A DNA stretch of 24,469 nt from positions 1-24,469 of the forward strand of contig CAZVSU010000038.1 in the NCBI GenBank assembly GCA_964629645.1. Direction: 5' to 3'. Both the position numbers and the translations under genes were made by a program. Below the pieces are notes generated by a model. It worked only from the letters and a program-made list of their open reading frames with translations, was not told the DNA's origin and searched no databases. Below are positions 7,779 through 13,963 of this stretch, one piece after another (the first letter of the stretch is position 1; each line of letters starts with the position of its first letter). This stretch comes from JAAKFL01 sp964629645 (lineage in GTDB: Bacteria; Chlamydiota; Chlamydiia; Chlamydiales; SLFE01).

Positions 7779-8058
7779 ACGTGTCCTCCTTAAACTTATC
7801 TCTATACATGATCCGTTCATTGTGCAGACGTCTCAACGCCTCCAAGGCCCCTTGTGCCCGATATAACTCCTTGACCTCATCGGACCCCTCCAACATCGAC
7901 CCATACTGCACTTGTAAATTATTCCAAATCTCAAGCACCACCTGGAAACCCGGATTGCGCTCCAGGGCCTCCAGGTCCTCCGCCTGTTCCTCCAGGACCT
8001 TGCGGACCTCCTCCCGCTTGTCCTCCTCCAGGTTGTTGTACTGCTCCGGTACCAGCAT
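7765..8058 (-). CDS. Small helical head protein overlapping the portal gene
   Basis: 97 residues, almost entirely amphipathic helix (NLEEDKREEVRKVLEEQAEDL, VKELYRAQGALEALRRLHNERIMYRDKF), with an AGGAGG site eight bases before the ATG at 8058. Its first 128 bases overlap the portal gene in another frame, where they encode the portal's Gly/Pro/Gln-rich tail, and its last 14 bases overlap the scaffold-like gene. Small helical proteins in this position are found in podovirus-type head modules, but none is named here. Both the ribosome site and codon pattern support it as a real gene despite the overlap. Confidence 0.75.
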   Translation of the reverse strand: MLVPEQYNNLEEDKREEVRKVLEEQAEDLEALERNPGFQVVLEIWNNLQVQYGSMLEGSDEVKELYRAQGALEALRRLHNERIMYRDKFKEDTYDET

Positions 8059-9877
8059 TTCCCATACCTCCTACTTGTCCGCGAAGAGCGTCCATCATCT
8101 GTTGCAACGCAACCATACGCTCATCATACGGTATATAATCCTGGGTATCTTCCTCCCCAAAGAACTTAAATATTTCTTCCATCAACTTATTCGCGCCCTC
8201 GAACACCTTCATAAAGTACTTATACAGTCCCGGCGCGCTCTGCCGCATCTTCTGACCACTCTCTCCGAACAACTGAAAGGCCACCGGCGTAACCTCCTTC
8301 AAGAACTGCGAATACAACTGCGTCAACGTCAGATAGTTCTGCCTTCTCGTCTCAAACGTCTTCTCGATATCAGTGGTCCTCACGGTAAACGAGAACCTCA
8401 CCGGTATCTCCTCAAACGGAATACTCAACAGTTCATCAAGCAAACCAAGCTCTTCCTCGGTCAACCGCTCGGCGTACCTCTCATTCTCAATAACATCATC
8501 CCGATGTTTCGCCAACTGTAAGAAGATGAAGAAACCCACATTCGAGAAACTCTCCGAGATACCCTCGGTAATACTTGAGAAGACCCCTTGACTCTGCTGT
8601 AACCTCGTCTGGTTCAACCCTATCGAGTCCCTCGTCTTCAACGTACTGTTAGCGAACCCGCCCATGACATCAGGCATAGCGGTCGCCTTCTGGCTATACA
8701 TAATAGCCATACTCTCGGCTTCCATACTACTCGGATAACTGTCACTCGCCCTCATAGGCACAATATCATTCTTCGGATCATCCACGAACCAGAGCTTCCC
8801 CGGATACGCCTGCTCATTCGCCTGGATACCCGAGTTCCTCCTCACGGCAAACATCGGCACGGTACTAATCTTAGCACTATCACTCCTCAAGTTGTGCCAC
8901 ATATCAACTTCATCCTGCATGTGCTCACTCATCCAACACGTCCCGATCCCATCAATGTAGTACGGCCTCAGCATATGTATAAAGTTCTCAAACGGCCTAT
9001 ACCCGAGTTGATTGTAGTCACTCCTCAAGATAGTCCCGCTCTTTACATGCATCGTTACCACAATGTCCTCATACATACCGTCCTCATCCACATCATAGTA
9101 CATCCACACCTCGTGCACGTCATACACCCTCGACACACCTTGACTCACGCCCCTCCGCTCATCAATGTCCTCCTGGTATTCCTTCGGGAAACTTCTCGCG
9201 TGCTCCTCAATGTCCTCCACATCCAGGTAAATCCCCTGCTCCCCGAGGTTCTTCACCTCGTGCCACGGCTTGTGCACCACGTGTGCCACCCACGGTGCCT
9301 GCTGAATGTCCTGAAACGCTTCCCTATACAAGAAGTCCTCCAACGGTATCGGCACCAATTCCGGCCCGTCATGCAACTTCGCGTTAACCTCCTCGGTCAT
9401 ACCCTCATCGTTCTCATACTTGAAGTGCCACTTCCGCTTTGTCCATGGTACCTTCACCGGACACATACCGAGCGTACCGCTCTCATACAGCACTGTGCGC
9501 CTCTTCGAGGCAAGGTCAAGGTCATGTTTACTCTTCGAGATAATCCGCATATACTTCGTCCCGACCCTGGCCCTCTTCCGCTCCGCCGGATCATCCCTCA
9601 ACGCGCTAATCGTCCAAAACGGCTCTTTCACATTAAACGTACTAATAAGGTGCCCAAACGTTGTCGTCGCGTTCCACGTACTCAGCGGCACGCTCACATT
9701 ACTCGAACCACTGCGAAACGGATACGTCTTTACCTCATGCTCGGGCCGACTCTCCCTCTGCCGTCGCCACTTCCGCCACATCCTTTCCTTCTCACTCCGC
9801 TCACTCTCAGCGGCATATATTTCTTCTTTCACATAACTCGTTATCTCGGTTACCTGCTCTTCACTCAAGTCCAACAT
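7931..9877 (-). CDS. Portal protein
   Basis: 648 residues; forms the dodecameric DNA-entry ring at one head vertex and docks the terminase. The N-terminal region has HEVKTYPFRSGSSNVSVPL, a motif typical of portal proteins of short-tailed phages, followed by the wing and stem parts: KRRTVLYESGTLGMCPVKVPW, LVPIPLEDFLYRE, VYDVHEVWMYYDVDEDG, MYEDIVVTMH and WHNLRSDSAKI. The helical C-terminal part (RRQNYLTLTQLYSQFLKEVTP) ends in a low-complexity Gly/Pro/Gln tail (residues about 603-648). Most of this tail is encoded where the next gene overlaps in another frame. An AAAGGAGG site precedes the ATG. The gene follows the large terminase by 12 bases, the usual order. Confidence 0.9.
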   Translation of the reverse strand: MLDLSEEQVTEITSYVKEEIYAAESERSEKERMWRKWRRQRESRPEHEVKTYPFRSGSSNVSVPLSTWNATTTFGHLISTFNVKEPFWTISALRDDPAERKRARVGTKYMRIISKSKHDLDLASKRRTVLYESGTLGMCPVKVPWTKRKWHFKYENDEGMTEEVNAKLHDGPELVPIPLEDFLYREAFQDIQQAPWVAHVVHKPWHEVKNLGEQGIYLDVEDIEEHARSFPKEYQEDIDERRGVSQGVSRVYDVHEVWMYYDVDEDGMYEDIVVTMHVKSGTILRSDYNQLGYRPFENFIHMLRPYYIDGIGTCWMSEHMQDEVDMWHNLRSDSAKISTVPMFAVRRNSGIQANEQAYPGKLWFVDDPKNDIVPMRASDSYPSSMEAESMAIMYSQKATAMPDVMGGFANSTLKTRDSIGLNQTRLQQSQGVFSSITEGISESFSNVGFFIFLQLAKHRDDVIENERYAERLTEEELGLLDELLSIPFEEIPVRFSFTVRTTDIEKTFETRRQNYLTLTQLYSQFLKEVTPVAFQLFGESGQKMRQSAPGLYKYFMKVFEGANKLMEEIFKFFGEEDTQDYIPYDERMVALQQMMDALRGQVGGMGNAGTGAVQQPGGGQAGGGPQGPGGTGGGPGGPGAQSGFPGGA

Positions 9878-9889
9878 CTTCTACCTCCT

Positions 9890-11596
9890 TTAGTAGCCCG
9901 TCGTCGCATTGACGGTCGGGTTAAAGAGGACTTCGTCCTCCATGTATTCACGTTGCTCCGCCTCATCGGGACTCAGCGGCTTACTCAGGATACTCAGTGC
10001 CTTCTCACTCGCGTCCAAGAAGTCTATCCCGAACTTACTCTGCGGAAAAACCTGTTGCTCTTCAAAGAAGAACGAGTACGGACCGTCACACACAATCATA
10101 GCGTCCCGCATCAACCACCGACCGATACCACTGCGAATACGTACAATCTTGTCCTGACTGCTCGGAACCTCCTTGATACTCACGAACAAACCCCTCCGCT
10201 GAAGTTCCTTCCTCGTCAACCCCGGCAGTATCTTCTGTCCGGCGTTCGTCTCAATACCGAGCAACCTCACATACCCGTCGAACTTCCCGATCATATCCAT
10301 AAGCTCTTCAAAGGCCCTCTCATACGAGAAGTACCCGCTCTTCCCGCCAAGCAACACAACCTGCTCATCCCACGTCATACCCCACACGGCAATACCGGTC
10401 TTACTCGTCTTCGCACTTATCCCCTTATCCGTGAATGCCGGGTCCCACCCGGCGCACACGTCCATCTCACTCACTCGATACTCCGTCCGTTCCTCGAAGT
10501 TCCCGTCCTTGAGCCTCACCACAAAGTCGTCCACTCCGGCATCATAGAGCAACTTTGCTCTCTTCACCCGATAGTCGGAGAACTCGCTCATACCGGCCTT
10601 CTTCGGCTTATTAAAAATCTGTGTCATGGCCGACCACGGCTTACTCTCGATCAACTTCATTATCTTGTCCTTCGGCATGGCCTCGGGGCAGATCGCCTCA
10701 CCGTCCTCCAACGCGCACCTGTAGTAGACCGTCCACGATCCGTCCTTACGCTCAAGGCTCTTATACTCCGCGTCCTCATACCCGAGTAGCTTCTTAAGGT
10801 CACTCAACACATAGTTATGATATGGATCATCAATCGAGTACAACGTCGTGTAACAGAGTAGCCTCGACCGCAACCAGTCCTGCACGAGCATCTCCGTGTT
10901 CGTCTCCCACCAATGGTTCTTCTGCTCCATATTGATGTTACCGGCCCTCTCAATATCCAGGTCATCGAGGCCCACGAGGTCGTCCATCACCACAAGATCA
11001 TGGTGGTCCCCCTCACTCGCACCGGTGGCCCCACCGGCTTTGACCGTCGGCTCGGGGAAGTGCTTCGTCCGGTTCGGCAACGTACAATCGGCCTGCAACG
11101 GGGGCATCACGTACTCAGGGTACAACACCTTAAAGAACTCATTATACTTAAATGTATTCTTAATGATATTAACAAACGTCTGCGCCCGTCCGACCACCGC
11201 ATTAACAATCCGTATCCGTATATCGGGGTCCCTCACAGCCTCCCACGTACTCGCGCCATGCGTCCAAATCGTACTCTTATACATGAATCGGCTGATGAAG
11301 CCCGCTCCACGAGCACCGTCCTCCATACAAGCAGGGGACTGTCTGAAGTTTGCCATATCAAGGTGAAGGTTCTCATTCAACCGGTCATACGGCCCGCTGT
11401 ACCCGGCCACAAACTTGAGGAAGAACCACAGATTAACGAAACCTGCCTCCCGGATGAGACCCATGACCTTCTCTACCGTCTGAAAGTTATCACTCGTAAC
11501 CTCCTTAATGAGTTGCTCGATGATCAGTTCCGGGTTCCCGTCCTTCGAGAACGTCGGTGCCTCGGGATGAGGGAGTACCTCGAACCGTCGCGTCAT
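9890..11596 (-). CDS. terL: Terminase large subunit (ATPase-nuclease)
   Basis: 568 residues; the motor that cuts concatemeric phage DNA and drives it into the head. A degenerate Walker A-like segment (SRFMYKSTIWTHGASTW, residues about 100-116) keeps the KST core and the following W. A Walker B (HDLVVMDD, about 204-211) provides the acidic pair. The C-terminal RNase H-like nuclease domain shows the expected acidic residues in CAGWDPAFTD (about residue 395), LLGIETNAG and FGIDFLDASEKAL. The ATG overlaps the stop of the small zinc gene (ATGA), so it is translationally coupled. Genes of this length with this motif order are packaging ATPases. The specific subgroup (headful or cos type) cannot be told from sequence. 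Confidence 0.9.
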   Translation of the reverse strand: MTRRFEVLPHPEAPTFSKDGNPELIIEQLIKEVTSDNFQTVEKVMGLIREAGFVNLWFFLKFVAGYSGPYDRLNENLHLDMANFRQSPACMEDGARGAGFISRFMYKSTIWTHGASTWEAVRDPDIRIRIVNAVVGRAQTFVNIIKNTFKYNEFFKVLYPEYVMPPLQADCTLPNRTKHFPEPTVKAGGATGASEGDHHDLVVMDDLVGLDDLDIERAGNINMEQKNHWWETNTEMLVQDWLRSRLLCYTTLYSIDDPYHNYVLSDLKKLLGYEDAEYKSLERKDGSWTVYYRCALEDGEAICPEAMPKDKIMKLIESKPWSAMTQIFNKPKKAGMSEFSDYRVKRAKLLYDAGVDDFVVRLKDGNFEERTEYRVSEMDVCAGWDPAFTDKGISAKTSKTGIAVWGMTWDEQVVLLGGKSGYFSYERAFEELMDMIGKFDGYVRLLGIETNAGQKILPGLTRKELQRRGLFVSIKEVPSSQDKIVRIRSGIGRWLMRDAMIVCDGPYSFFFEEQQVFPQSKFGIDFLDASEKALSILSKPLSPDEAEQREYMEDEVLFNPTVNATTGY

Positions 11597-11784
11597 ACCT
11601 TACCCACCTCGGCGAAACAGAGCGGACAATACAAAGTGCCGTCGAGGGCCTTCGGACACACGTCGAACCCACACACATCACACACTCTACTTCTCTCCAC
11701 CCTCGGTCTTTCTCCGCACACTCTTCTTAACTTTTCGTCCGCGAGTATCTCGTTCATTGTCTTGAACTTGCTCGAATCCTTCAT
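11593..11784 (-). CDS. Small zinc-ribbon protein upstream of terL
   Basis: 63 residues from the ATG at 11784. The C-terminal 30 residues contain CDVCGFDVCPKALDGTLYCPLC, two CxxC knuckles (plus one extra Cys) that form a rubredoxin-type zinc ribbon. Its stop overlaps the terL start (ATGA), which argues that this frame is translated. The start is uncertain: a GGAGG lies twelve bases before the ATG. A GTG at 11685, one base after the stop of the overlapping 49-residue frame, would give a 30-residue protein that is just the ribbon. It could be a small regulator or packaging cofactor; no family is named. Confidence 0.65.
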   Translation of the reverse strand: MKDSSKFKTMNEILADEKLRRVCGERPRVERSRVCDVCGFDVCPKALDGTLYCPLCFAEVGKV

Positions 11785-11836
11785 CCGTGTACTGTTCCTC
11801 CACTCTCGGAAAGTTCTTGTTCTGAAATAACTTCAT
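11687..11836 (-). CDS. Possible 49-residue gene after an intergenic hairpin
   Basis: A short frame reading MKLFQNKNFPRVEEQYTDEG and ending in a basic stretch (GRKVKKSVRRKTEGGEK). It overlaps the first 98 bases of the 63-residue zinc gene in another frame. There is no ribosome site directly before the ATG; instead AAGGGGG lies 27 bases upstream, separated by a perfect 17-base hairpin that could bring it to about 10 bases. If this gene is real, the zinc-ribbon gene more likely begins with the GTG at 11685. Low-to-moderate confidence: the sequence looks natural but could be a chance frame. Confidence 0.4.
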   Translation of the reverse strand: MKLFQNKNFPRVEEQYTDEGFEQVQDNERDTRGRKVKKSVRRKTEGGEK

Positions 11837-11842
11837 GTCTTC

Positions 11843-11859
11843 GAGCGGCTTCGCCGCTC
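11843..11859 (-). promoter_or_regulatory. Hairpin between ribosome site and start codon
   Basis: Read on the minus strand this is GAGCGGC, loop GAA, GCCGCTC: a perfect 7-bp G+C-rich stem placed immediately after the stop codon of the holin-like gene (11862-11860). It is not followed by a T run, so it is a poor terminator. A purine-rich AAGGGGG (11870-11864) precedes it and an ATG follows six bases later (11836). When folded, the site-to-start distance falls from 27 to 10 bases. Similar hairpins that shorten the distance are known in phage T4 (for example gene 25). Confidence 0.55.
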
Positions 11860-12075
11860 TCAACCCCCTTTGATCCTGCCGATCAACTTCTCGGCGGCCC
11901 GTGTGCCGACGAACACACTGCCGACGGCGATCCACTGCCAACCGTCGATCACCCGAAGGGCCAGGAGGACCGTCGCCACTGCGAAGAAGAGTCCCTTGGC
12001 TCCCACCATTTTTATCACGAGCTCGACGAGACGCTTCGGTACGTCTCGTGCGAGTGATCCGAATGTTCTTGTCAT
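11860..12075 (-). CDS. Small membrane protein, holin-like
   Basis: 71 residues with two hydrophobic stretches, GLFFAVATVLLALRVI (about 28-43) and WQWIAVGSVFVGTRAAEKL (about 47-65), joined by a short DG turn, and with a basic amphipathic N-terminus (TRTFGSLARDVPKRLVELV). This is the layout of class II-type holins and similar small phage membrane proteins. The ATG overlaps the stop of the upstream 132-residue gene (ATGA). A holin next to the terminase genes fits a lysis role in the late operon, although no endolysin is seen in the window, so a different membrane role remains possible. A longer Arg-rich frame over the same DNA was judged a shadow. Confidence 0.65.
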   Translation of the reverse strand: MTRTFGSLARDVPKRLVELVIKMVGAKGLFFAVATVLLALRVIDGWQWIAVGSVFVGTRAAEKLIGRIKGG

Positions 12076-12470
12076 ATCTCATCCTCCTGTGTCTTCGTAA
12101 GGTCTTCTATGGCCACGCTCGGCTTCGCCTCGCTTTGTGCGGGATCGTTGGGACTTATCTGCGCAGGACCGTCGGAACCTACCTGCGCACTACGTGCGAG
12201 AGACTCCTCGGGTACGTCGTGGCCGAAGGACTTCGCCAGGTGCTTGAAGGCACTCGTGATCGAGGCGGTCGCGATGCGGGCACCCTCCTCCAGTTCGGAG
12301 GGTCCGTCCTTCTTCTCATTGAGACCGACGCGGTTTAGGATTTTGAAGGCTACTTCGGCGCGGTCCTTGCCCTCGGTTTCCGTAAGGGCGATGTGGATGG
12401 CGTCGATTGCCTTCGGGAGGAGTATGTTTGTTAGGTCCGACTTTGCTCGTTCGAGTTCGTTATTTTCCAT
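12072..12470 (-). CDS. Candidate terminase small subunit, first gene of the virion operon
   Basis: 132 residues, mostly helical. The segment LLPKAIDAIHIALTETEGKDRAEVAFKILNRVGL resembles the N-terminal helical repeat of phage proteins that bind packaging sites, where residues of the type A-AI--IL-R-G recur; the C-terminal third is Asp/Glu/Pro/Ser-rich and probably disordered. Position, first in the operon and ahead of the large subunit, also fits a small terminase, although two or three tiny genes intervene. There is no recognisable ribosome site before the ATG; a sigma70-type promoter ends 11 bases before it, so the message may be almost leaderless. Confidence is high that the gene is real, low for the function. 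Confidence 0.55.
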   Translation of the reverse strand: MENNELERAKSDLTNILLPKAIDAIHIALTETEGKDRAEVAFKILNRVGLNEKKDGPSELEEGARIATASITSAFKHLAKSFGHDVPEESLARSAQVGSDGPAQISPNDPAQSEAKPSVAIEDLTKTQEDEI

Positions 12471-12481
12471 AGTCGAGGGTA

Positions 12482-12510
12482 AGTTTAGTAGGCAGGAGGA
12501 GAGTTGTCAA
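12482..12510 (-). promoter_or_regulatory. Sigma70-type promoter for the virion operon
   Basis: On the minus strand: TTGACA (12510-12505), a 17-base spacer and TAAACT (12487-12482). The -35 box is a perfect consensus match and the -10 matches four of six. The -10 ends 11 bases before the start codon of the first gene (12470), so transcription is expected to start about five bases before the ATG. It is the only clear promoter for the minus-strand genes 12470-1. Confidence 0.75.
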
Positions 12511-12525
12511 GAGTGGGTGTCGGTA

Positions 12526-12540
12526 CGGTGGTATACTTAT
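12526..12540 (+). repeat. Copy of the CGGTGGTATACTTAT motif (left copy)
   Basis: A 15-base sequence found again, exactly, on the minus strand at 13606-13620 and with one change at 12637-12650 (CGGTGGTACACTTA). It contains a -10-like TATACT, but no good -35 lies 17 bases upstream. It sits in the control region between the two divergent promoters and may be an operator, a weak promoter or an activator-dependent promoter. Confidence 0.5.
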
Positions 12541-12619
12541 ATCTAAAATATATCGCCCATGTGTAGGGTGGATACAATAAACAACGACCTAACGTTTCCA
12601 AACTGCCCCCCGGCTTTGC

Positions 12620-12648
12620 TTGACAAAGAGTACATTCGGTGGTACACT
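12620..12648 (+). promoter_or_regulatory. Sigma70-type promoter reading into the gap
   Basis: TTGACA (12620-12625), 17-base spacer, TACACT (12643-12648). The -35 matches consensus perfectly and the -10 matches four of six. Its -10 region overlaps a near copy of the CGGTGGTA-ACTTA motif. The transcript would run rightward into the unsequenced gap and the small genes at 12766-13217. Confidence 0.75.
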
Positions 12649-12665
12649 TACACCATACTTTCTTT

Positions 12666-12765
12666 NNNNNNNNNNNNNNNNNNNNNNNNNNNNNNNNNNN
12701 NNNNNNNNNNNNNNNNNNNNNNNNNNNNNNNNNNNNNNNNNNNNNNNNNNNNNNNNNNNNNNNNN
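12666..12765. other. Scaffold gap of 100 Ns
   Basis: One hundred Ns, the usual placeholder for a gap of unknown length. The start of the gene that ends at 12987 is lost here. The frames that appear to cross it cannot be trusted. The highly structured sequence directly to its right may have hindered assembly. Confidence 0.95.
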
Positions 12766-12987
12766 CAGTTAAAAGACTACAGAAAGATCGACCACTTACG
12801 GTCGATCAACAAGCTACTCGGTAACCTATACTACCGAGTAGAAACAGACGAGTCGGAGTCGCTCCGACTTGAACGAAGGATTCAAATACTCGAATCTTTC
12901 GTTGAGGAATACCGGTTGTCGCCGGTAACCTTCGATGATAGCTACATAGTAGGTATCCTCGATTATTTCATGGAGGAAACAATATGA
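12766..12987 (+). CDS. Small protein, 5' end lost in gap, unknown function
   Basis: The last 73 codons of a gene beginning in or before the gap, ending with EGSFVEEYRL-type helices: readable segments include LKDYRKIDHLRSINKLLGNLYYRVE and LRLERRIQILESFVEEYRLSP, then VGILDYFMEETI. The protein is helical and charged with no recognised motif. Its stop overlaps the start of the next gene (ATATGA, start at 12984), so both are probably co-translated from the promoter at 12620. The coding DNA is unusual in being almost a continuous series of inverted repeats, described separately. The reading frame is supported by the natural look of the translation and by the coupled downstream start. Confidence 0.65.
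   Translation, partial: QLKDYRKIDHLRSINKLLGNLYYRVETDESESLRLERRIQILESFVEEYRLSPVTFDDSYIVGILDYFMEETI
12786..12927. repeat. Cluster of five inverted repeats in coding DNA
   Basis: Five stems in 142 bases: 12786-12793/12800-12807 (8 bp, perfect), 12814-12823/12832-12841 (10 bp, perfect), 12851-12858/12862-12869 (8 bp, perfect, 3-base loop), 12872-12883/12892-12903 (12 bp, one G-U pair) and 12910-12915/12922-12927 (6 bp). They follow one another with almost no gaps inside the partial gene beside the N run. A further 10-bp stem with one G-U pair lies in the next gene at 13082-13091/13095-13104. Confidence 0.8.
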
Positions 12988-13217
12988 GAACAGACATAAC
13001 GAGGAAAGAAATTCAGAACAAGCTACCGAAAGGCACAAAGTTTACAATCCGCAAAACAGATTTTACAGATTTAGCACGTGATTATGCGTATGTAATACGC
13101 GTAAAAGACATGCCGTCTTTGTTCACGCCTCGTGACATAGAAGTATGGAAGCCAATAATAGATACACTAAAAGAGATAAAGAACCATACCTACAAAGGCA
13201 AACATATTCTTTCATAG
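12984..13217 (+). CDS. Small protein of 77 residues, unknown function
   Basis: Starts at an ATG overlapping the previous stop, seven bases after GGAGG. The sequence (RTDITRKEIQNKLPKGTKFTIRK ... DLARDYAYVIRVKDMPSLFTPRDIEVWKPIIDTLKEI) is a small mixed alpha/beta protein with a basic N-terminal half. No family is recognised. It is followed after 14 bases by a strong intrinsic terminator, so it is the last gene of this short plus-strand operon. Confidence 0.8.
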   Translation: MRTDITRKEIQNKLPKGTKFTIRKTDFTDLARDYAYVIRVKDMPSLFTPRDIEVWKPIIDTLKEIKNHTYKGKHILS

Positions 13218-13231
13218 GGAGGAAACAGGTA

Positions 13232-13265
13232 AATACCCTACTTTACGTACGAGTAGGGTATTTTT
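13232..13265 (+). terminator. Intrinsic terminator of the short plus-strand operon
   Basis: A perfect 11-bp stem (AATACCCTACT at 13232-13242 with AGTAGGGTATT at 13252-13262), a 9-base loop and a T run (13261-13265). It lies 14 bases after the stop at 13217. On the opposite strand the T run is short, so termination of leftward transcripts is expected to be weak. Confidence 0.9.
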
Positions 13266-13481
13266 ATGTCCTACCGACAACCTAGGAATGCCGTGAGACG
13301 CCCGTGAAGGCACCATTTTCAAACGTTCCTACTCACCATAGTACCTATACTCATTTTCCTAGAAAACTCGTACTGTGCGTCCATATTGTCTCACGACTAT
13401 ATAGCAACGAGACAACACGAAGTATCGCTGTAATTGCGCTTTGTTTTGGCTTCCAGTCAAAACTCCATTACCTCTAAACAC
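13266..13481. other. Non-coding stretch between terminator and origin-like block
   Basis: No convincing gene on either strand. The only notable structure is TTGTCTC (13386-13392) and its complement GAGACAA about 16 bases further on, a possible operator. Otherwise nothing recognisable. Confidence 0.5.
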
Positions 13482-13520
13482 CGTAATTCGCACAATTCGT
13501 ATTTTAAAAGCGAACGATTA
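13482..13520 (+). repeat. Left arm of 39-nt inverted repeat
   Basis: Matches the reverse complement of 13754-13792 at 34 of 39 positions. The differences are one C/T change and a TTTT/AAAA swap in the middle. The arm begins CGTAATTCGCACAATTCGTA and ends AAAAGCGAACGATTA. It encloses 233 bases with an AT-only tract and further repeats. Confidence 0.9.
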
Positions 13521-13529
13521 GGGGGAAGC

Positions 13530-13713
13530 TAATTCGTTATAATATATATAAATATATAATAAATATATATAATATATATATATAATTCGTATACTCTTAC
13601 TTGTGATAAGTATACCACCGTGTAACTCTTTACACTGTAAGGAATTATCCAATTTTTCCAAAATCTCTCCACTCCCGTATCATACTCCTTTCATAAGGAG
13701 CTTATACGAATTA
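13530..13713. other. Origin-like block: AT tract and iteron-type repeats
   Basis: Between the arms of the inverted repeat lies an almost pure A/T tract (13537-13584). TAATTCGT(A) motifs occur at 13530, 13583 and (reverse) 13705, with more copies inside both inverted-repeat arms (13484, 13493, 13773, 13784). Two 18-base direct repeats (TAACTCTTTACACTGTAA at 13623-13640 and a two-mismatch copy at 13731-13748) add to this. An easily melted tract beside repeated short motifs is the usual form of a replication origin. No replication initiator gene is recognised in the window, so the assignment is an inference. Confidence 0.5.
13606..13620 (-). repeat. Copy of the CGGTGGTATACTTAT motif (right copy)
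   Basis: Exact 15-base match, on the minus strand, to 12526-12540. It lies within the origin-like block and its TATACT would direct leftward transcription across the AT tract if used as a -10, though no good -35 is seen. It links sequence on both sides of the gap. Confidence 0.55.
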
Positions 13714-13753
13714 CTCCCGAAAAACCGCCATAACTCCTTACACTGCAACAACT

Positions 13754-13792
13754 TAATCGTTCGCTTTTTTTTTACGAATTATGCGAATTACG
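13754..13792 (-). repeat. Right arm of 39-nt inverted repeat
   Basis: Partner of 13482-13520. Contains a run of nine T on the plus strand and two TAATTCG-type motifs in reverse orientation. Confidence 0.9.
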
Positions 13793-13963
13793 CCCTTTAG
13801 ACATAATGGAGTTTCGGGGCCTCCGGCCCCCCAACCCCTTACACCACAAACACTTACAAACCTCCCAAAAACCCCACTGGAGATTTTTGTCCTACAAACC
13901 CCTACCCGAACCACCACGTATACCATACCTACGGAAACCTCCAGTCTCTCCACTACCACACAC
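13793..13963. other. C/A-rich non-coding stretch
   Basis: The plus strand is very rich in C and A and the minus strand in G and T. There is a short perfect hairpin, GGGGCC-TCC-GGCCCC, at 13816-13830, not followed by a T run on either strand. Frames here cross the terminator at 13964-13991 and are judged non-coding. Confidence 0.5.

Noticed and set aside
8894..10789. A 631-codon plus-strand open frame
   Set aside because: It lies antisense to the portal and terminase genes, which are strongly supported. The translation is dominated by His, Leu, Pro, Arg and Thr with no domain pattern, as expected for a shadow of a strand with biased codon use.
11687..12082. A 131-codon Arg-rich minus-strand frame over the holin-like gene
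   Set aside because: The N-terminal two thirds is a shifted reading of the membrane-protein gene and looks unnatural. Only the last 49 codons are plausible as a gene.
12559..12987. A frame apparently crossing the gap from 12559
   Set aside because: The Ns represent unknown sequence length, and the supposed start lies upstream of the promoter at 12620. Only the part after 12766 is treated as a gene.
13537..13584. AT-only tract as a set of promoters
   Set aside because: Many TATAAT-like boxes occur by composition alone, and no matching -35 boxes were found at proper spacing; it is better explained as easily melted DNA.
13816..13830. Hairpin GGGGCC-TCC-GGCCCC as a terminator
   Set aside because: No T run follows on either strand, and a far better terminator is present at 13964-13991.
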